From NCBI GenBank assembly GCA_024291935.2, contig JAGTYA010000026.1, forward strand, positions 8,908,001 to 8,972,000: a stretch of DNA of 64,000 nt, in the 5' to 3' direction. Origin of the DNA: Okapia johnstoni. Its lineage: Eukaryota; Chordata; Mammalia; Artiodactyla; Giraffidae. The notes under the pieces were generated by a model. The model was not told where the DNA came from and made no database searches. It saw nothing but the letters and a program-made list of their open reading frames with translations. Below, in pieces: positions 58,367 through 64,000 of this stretch; the first letter of the stretch is position 1; each line of letters opens with the position of its first letter. Made by a program: the position numbers and the translations under genes.

Positions 58367-59682
58367 ACAAAACTGTTTGTTGGGGTTTTCCAACATGATA
58401 GGGGAGTGGGTGGACATGGAGTGCATCTCTCTCCACAGATGCATCAGGAATACCTCTGCAGATGCAAAAGTTCTCACAGAACACTGGCTGAACACTACTA
58501 GCAGGAGAACTTGATCACCAGAAAGGACCATATGGAGCCACACATAACTGGGTAAGAAGAAAGAAAGAAGAGAGAAGGAGGAGGAGAGCAAGCAGGACCA
58601 TACCTACACCCCAGGGTGGGGTAGCTGAAGGAAAGGAGAGATTCCCACATCCAGGGAAATCAGTTGGGACAGAAGGGAAGAATTTGAGGCTATCAGAAAA
58701 GGATGAACCAGCCGATCTGTGATAGAGTGAGAACCACACAGACAATCTGTGCCACAGTCCTACATATCCTAGACTGGAATGCATGTTCATGGGTATGCAG
58801 GGGGTCTAGGAGCTGGAGCCTGGGAATTGGAGAGCAAACCCAGGTGAGGACTGCTATTGGCTGGGGGAGACGTCTTAAGGGAATAAGAGGGAGAAAATCC
58901 ACAACAGGGAATGCCTTTGGAGCAAAGTTGGACTGCCATGGAAGCAGGGTGCTGCTGCTGAGTCACATGCAGGGAGTAGAGTCACCACTGTAGCTTCTCT
59001 CTCCCCACACACCAGCCTGGGCCAGCTAATAATAGAGAAGAAACAGCCATGGCTGCCCCTTGCCTGCCTGCCTCTGGAGGTTAGGAAAAGCAACCAACAG
59101 AGCCTTATCTCTTGCATCCATGGCCACTGGCTTGCCTGTACACCGGGCACAACCAGCTTCCCTCAACTCAAGCAGCCATGCCACCTCCATGCCTGGTCCC
59201 CACTGCAGCAGACCCAAGTCCTCCAGGGCAGACTTAGGAGCAGACTCCTGTGAGTGGCCCACATGCAGAGCAGGCAATAAAATCACAAGTGAGCACCAGG
59301 AGCAGGGCAATTAAGTAAGAGGATCAAAAACCTTTTCATCAGATGCTCAAGCTGCAGATTAAATACTCAACATCAACTAAAGAGTGCATCTATGGAATAT
59401 ATGAGAGTAGAAGGAATGCTCCCACAAAAGAAAATGCTCTAGCTCTGGCAGCTGTGGATATTGATGGGAAGCACACATGGGAGGAAGGCCAGATTAGAGT
59501 CTCAGCTGTCCTCACAGGGTCCACAGCAAGTCTAGAGATTAGCCCTCCCCAGTATTGGGGGGTCTCTTGTGAAAGCGGTGGTGGGCTATGGGCTCATGGT
59601 AGGGCAAAAGACAGCAATGGCTGAGACCCTAGGAAAACATTTATCATTGTTTTTGTGTTTTTATTTTTTCCATTATCACTGG

Positions 59683-59822
59683 GTTGGGAAGATCTCTTGG
59701 AGAAGGAAATGACAACCCACTCCAGTATTCTTGCCTGGAAAATCCCATGGACAGGGGAGCCTGGTAGGCTACAGTCCACGGGGTCGCAGAGTCAGACATG
59801 ACTGAGCGGCTTCACTTTCACT
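59683..59822 (+). mobile_element. Bov-tA SINE fragment
   Basis: Sense 3' part of Bov-tA ('ggaaatgacaacccactcca' to 'gactgagcggcttcacttt'). Confidence 0.87.
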
Positions 59823-60198
59823 TTGGCTATTTTTGAAATTTCTTTATTCTCTGCTGTTGTGGTTGCTGTGTTTATTATTATTATTATTTCTACTTAGTTT
59901 TTTTGGATTCTTTTATAACCATACTTTTAATTTTTTAAATCTATCTCTACTTTTACTTTGGTTTTCTGTTCTGTTTTGGGGGGGTTGGTTCTTTTTGTTT
60001 TGTGGGGATTCCTTTTATTTTTTTTAAATATATATATGTGTGTATCTTTTATATACTTCTATATTATCTTCGCTTTTCTGTTGTTCTTTTTTTTTTCTCA
60101 TTTTCCCATGTTTGTTTTGTTTTCTTTGCTTTATTCTTCAGTTAGCACTCTGCTTTGGTTTTATTTTCTGTTTTGTATTTTTGTTAGTTTTGTTTTTA

Positions 60199-61123
60199 TT
60201 TTTTTAATTTAAATTTATTTATTTATCTATTTTTTACTTTACAATATTGTATTGGCTTTGCCATACATTGACATGAATCTGCCATGGGTGTACATGTGTT
60301 CCCCTTCCTGAACCCCCCTCCCACCGCCCTCCCCATCCCATCCCTCTGGGTCATCCCGGTGCACCAGCCCCGAGCACCCTGTATCATGCATCAAACCTTG
60401 ACTGGTGATTTGTTTCACAAATGATAATTTACATGCTTCAGTGCCATTCTCCCATATCATCCCGCCCTCGCCTTCTCCCATAGAGTCCAAAATACAGTTC
60501 TATACATCTGTGCCTCTTTTGCTGTCATACTTAAACTGATGAAAGAAAATAATCTACAGCCCAGATTACTATACCCAGCAAGGATCTCATTCAGATATGA
60601 AGGAGAATTCAAAAGCTTTACAGACAAGCAAAAGCTGACAGAATTCAGCACCATCAAACCAGCTCTCCAACAAATGCTAAAGGATCTTCTCTAAACAGGA
60701 AACACAGAAAGGGTGAATAAACTCGAACCCCAAACAACAACGTAAATGGCAACGGGACCATACTTATCAATAATTACCTTAAATGTGAATGGGTTGAATG
60801 CCCGAACCGAAAGACAAAGACTGGCTGAATGGATACAAAAACAAGACCCCTATATATGTTGTCTTCAAGAGACCCACCTCGAAACAAGGGACACATACAG
60901 ACTGAAAGTGAAGGGCTGGAAAAAGATATTTCATGCAAATAGAGACCAAAAAAAAGCAGAAGTAGCAATAATCACATCAGATAAAATAGACTTTAAAACA
61001 AAGGCTGTGAAAAGAGACAAAGATGGACACTACATAATGATCAAAGGGTCAATCCAAGAAGAAGATATAACAATTATAAATATATATGCACCCAACATAG
61101 GAGCACCACAATATGTAAGGCAA
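60199..61123 (-). mobile_element. L1 with 5' inversion and 18-bp target duplication
   Basis: 60,199-60,523 is the antisense L1 3' UTR. 60,524-61,123 is ORF1 end plus endonuclease start ([19 protein letters not shown] near 60,746) in plus orientation; most of ORF2 is missing between. The 18-bp word 'ttgttagttttgttttta' at 60,181-60,198 and 61,124-61,141 defines one twin-primed insertion. Confidence 0.95.
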
Positions 61124-61222
61124 TTGTTAGTTTTGTTTTTAATTGGTTGATTTCATTTTGGGTTTCCTTTGTTTGTCTGGTTGCTCTCTTTTACCTTGCT
61201 TTCTTGGTTTTCCTTTGGTTTC

Positions 61223-61280
61223 TTGTGTGTGTGTCTGTGTGTGTGTGTGTGTGTGTGTGCATGTGCACATGCACGTGCAT
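61223..61280. repeat. (TG)n / CA-rich microsatellite
   Basis: 'gtgtgtgtgtgtgtgtgtg' followed by alternating 'catgtgcacatgcacgtgc'. Lies in the L1 5' UTR region. Confidence 0.9.
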
Positions 61281-62001
61281 ACACATGCTTATATTTCCTT
61301 TGCTCTTGTTTCTATTTTTTAGATTTTGCTTTAACATTTGTCTGGGTTTCTTTTTTGTGCTTTGTTTTTTCTTTTTTTTTTCTTTTTTATCCCTTTTATT
61401 ACCATGGTGAATGGCTTGTGGGGTATTGATTTCCTGAATGGGAGTCTGGCCTGAGCCTCTAGGTTGGGAGCACCGAGTCCAGGACACTGAACAGAGGATT
61501 CCTGGCCCCAGAGACTATTAATCAGTGAGAGCTCCCATAAAGGCCTCCATCCAAATCCAAGACCTAGTTCCACCCAACTGCCTGTAGCACCTAGCACCGC
61601 ACGCCTCATGCCAAACAACAAGCAAGATAGGAACACAAACCAAATCATCAGCAGACAAGCTACCTAAAGTCCTACTAAGCCCACAGACATCCCAAAACAC
61701 ACCACTTTACACAACCCTCCCATCAGAGGGAAAAGATTTGGCTCCACCAGTCAGAATGCAGACACTTTTCCCTCTCTACACATGCCACTAGACCAACCTC
61801 ACCCACTTGGGAGAAAGACCAGAAGCAAGAAGAATTATAACCCTGCAGCCTGGGGAAAGGAAAACTTAAACACAGAAAGTTAGAAAAAATAAAAAAGACA
61901 GAGAAGTATTGTGCAGAAGAAGGAGAAGGTAAAAACCCACAAGACCAAATAAACAAACAGGAAATAGAAAATCTACAAGAAAAAGAATTCAGAGTAAGCC
62001 T

Positions 62002-62120
62002 AAGGATACTGGAGTGGGTAGCCTATCCCTTCTCCAGGGGAACTTCCCAACCCAGGAATTGAACCAGGGTCTCCTGCATTGCAGGCAGATTCTTTACCAG
62101 CTGAGCTACCAGGGAAGCCC
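62002..62120 (-). mobile_element. Bov-tA SINE, tRNA-like half
   Basis: Antisense partial Bov-tA ending 'gagctaccagggaagccc', inserted in L1 ORF1. Confidence 0.88.
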
Positions 62121-63808
62121 AATGATAGTAAAGATGATACAAAATCTCAGAAATGGAATGGAGCAAATATGAGAAACACTTAGTAAGAACCTAGAAGAAA
62201 TAAAGAATAAAAAAACAGTGATGAACAACACAAAAACTTAATTTAAAATACTCTAGAAGGAATCAACAGCAGAATAACTGAATTAGAAGAATGAATAAGT
62301 GAGCTGGAAGATAGATTGGTGGAAATAACTGAAGCAGACTAGAATAAAAAGGAGAGTTAAAATAATTGAGGACAGTCTCAGACACTTCCGAGACAATATT
62401 AAATGCACACATTCAAATTATAGGGATCCCAGAACAAAAAAAAAAAAAAACAAAGAGAAAGGGGCTAAGAAAATATCTGAAGAGATTATAGTTGAAAACT
62501 ACCCTAACAGGAGAAAGGAAATAACCAATCAAGTCCAAGAAGCACAGAGAGTCTGATACAGGATAAACTTAGTGGAGAAACATGACAGACACATATTAAT
62601 CAAATTAAAAAAAATTAAACACAAAGATAAATATTAAAAGCAGCAAGGGTAAAGCAACAAATACTATACAAAGGAATCCCCATATGGTTAAATCTGATCT
62701 TTCTGCAGAAACTCTTCAGGCCAGAAGGTAGTGGCAGAATATAATTAAAGTAATGAAAGGAAAAAAACCACAACCAAAAATACTTTACCCAGCAAGGATC
62801 TCATTCAAATTCAATGGAAAAATAAAAAATTTTACAGACAAGTGAAAGTTAGAATTCAGCAACACCAAACCAGCTTTACAACATACAATAAAGGAACTCC
62901 TCTAGGCAAGAAATATAAGAGGCAGAAAAGACCTACAAAAACATACCCAAAACAATTAAGAAAATGGTTATAAGAACATAAATATTAATAATCATCTTAA
63001 ATGTACATAGATTAAAAGCTCCAACCAAAAAATACAGATTGACTGAATGAATAAAAAAATAAGACCCATATATAAGCTGTCTACAAGAGACCCACTTTAG
63101 ACTGAAGGACATGTATAGACTGAAAGTGAGGGCATGGAAAAAGATAATGCAAACAAAAATCACAGGGAAGCTGGAGTAGCAATACTCATATCAGACAAAA
63201 TAGATTTTAGAATAAGGACTATTATAAGAGGCAAGGAAGGACAGTACATAATGACCAAGGGATCAATCCAAGAACATATAAGAATTGTAAATATTTATGC
63301 ACCCAACAAAGGAGCACCTCAATATGTAAAGTAAATGCTAACAGCCATAAAAGGGGAAATCAACAGTAACACAATAACAGTGGGGGATTTTAACACCCTA
63401 CTTACACCAATGAACAAATTATACAGAAAGAAAATTTATAAGGAAATGTAAGCCTTAGGTGACACGTGAGAACAGATGAACTTAATTGATATATACATGA
63501 CATTCCATCCAAAAACAGCAGAATACACTTTCTTCTCAACTGCACATGACTTTCCAGGATAGATCAGATCTTGGGTCACAAATCAAACCATAAATTTAAG
63601 AAAATTGAAATCATATCAAGCATCTTTTCTGACCACAGTGCTGAGATTAGATATCAATTACAGGGAAGAACTATAAAAAACACAAACACATGGAGACTAA
63701 GCAATACACTTCTAGACAACCAAAAGATCACTAAAGGAACCAAAGAGAGAATAAAAAATACCTAGAAACAAATGACAACAAAAACACAGTGACTCAAAAC
63801 CTATTGCG

Positions 63809-64000
63809 TGGTTTTGTTCAGTTGCTCGGTCATGTCTGACTCTTTGCGACCCCATGGACTGTAGCATGCCTGGTTTCCCTGTCCTTCACTGTCTCCCGGA
63901 GCTTGCTCAAACTCATGTCCATTGAGTCAGTGATGCCATCCAACCATCTCGTCCTCTGTCCTTCACTTTCAATCTTTCCCAGTATCAGGGCCTTTTCTAA
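63809..64000 (-). mobile_element. BovB 3' fragment, runs off the window
   Basis: Antisense BovB 3' end ('gttcagttgctcggtcatgt' then 'gatgccatccaaccatctcg'). It continues past the right edge. Confidence 0.87.

Larger units (their letters stand above)
58367..63808 (+). mobile_element. large L1 with 5' UTR and nested insertions
   Basis: A GC-richer 5' UTR-like part at 58,367-59,640, then a T-rich 5' UTR part to about 61,400, the ORF1 leader near 61,430-61,900, broken ORF1 (about 62,120-62,900) and the first part of ORF2 endonuclease (about 62,990-63,790). Nested: SINE at 59,683, 5'-inverted L1 at 60,199-61,123, SINE at 62,002. It is cut by a BovB at 63,809. It occupies the place where exons 1-4 of gene 2 would be expected nearby. 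ORFs have stops. Confidence 0.72.

Noticed and set aside
58367..59640. GC-richer stretch without stops that could be a new gene next to gene 2
   Set aside because: It leads into a T-rich region, an ORF1 leader and L1 ORF1/ORF2 remnants, so it is best read as L1 5' UTR.

Overview
This is mammalian nuclear DNA from a ruminant (bovid-type) genome. The evidence is the repeat set: the RTE retrotransposon BovB, its tRNA-Glu-like SINE relatives (Bov-tA and BOV-A2), a CHR-type SINE of cetartiodactyls, and many copies of the artiodactyl/bovine L1 type. The species cannot be fixed from this window. The only host protein-coding signal is two paralogous genes of the SLC22 organic-anion-transporter family, closest to the SLC22A9/10/24/25 branch. 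Both lie on the minus strand and are embedded in retrotransposons. There is no prokaryotic gene, CRISPR array, tRNA or rRNA gene, and no new multi-gene system that I can support.

Gene 1 (28,356 down to about 5,796) is complete. Ten exons of 402, 104, 155, 169, 124, 116, 215, 109, 204 and about 28 coding bases all have GT-AG borders and phases typical of SLC22 genes. The frame closes at a 541-residue protein. Intron 2 is about 9.4 kb and holds a near-full-length dead L1 (about 19,200-24,765), an L1 3' fragment, a BovB piece and an older L1. Intron 9 holds a 5'-inverted L1 (6,327-8,188).

Gene 2 (57,530 down to about 52,722) is partial here. Exons 5-9 are intact, and a probable exon 10 reads on into an antisense SINE. 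Exons 1-4 are not in the window; the sequence beyond exon 5 is filled with a CHR SINE and a large L1 (58,367 to about 63,800). The two genes and their 3' flanks align from about 4,560-16,400 against about 44,400-57,860, so they arose by segmental duplication.

The most important structural feature is a head-to-tail repeat of about 7.2-7.5 kb: copy A at 39,767-46,935 and copy B at 46,936-54,482. It carries an L1 segment, a BovB, the gene 2 3' region and exon 9. The outer parts are almost identical, but both sides of the seam are full of short homopolymer-type insertions and deletions. Copy A therefore has a doubly frameshifted exon 9 and a 327-bp loss that removes the start of exon 10. This looks like two unmerged contig ends rather than real biology.

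The spaces between are layered insertions: 28,922-31,154 (L1 with 5' inversion), 31,918-35,300 (old L1 with nested young L1 and a mariner fragment), 35,310-36,831 (cluster of SINE units), 36,860-38,210 (old L1 carrying a SINE and an LTR-like piece) and 38,215-43,232 (long antisense L1). Several insertions keep clear target-site duplications, so their order can be read.
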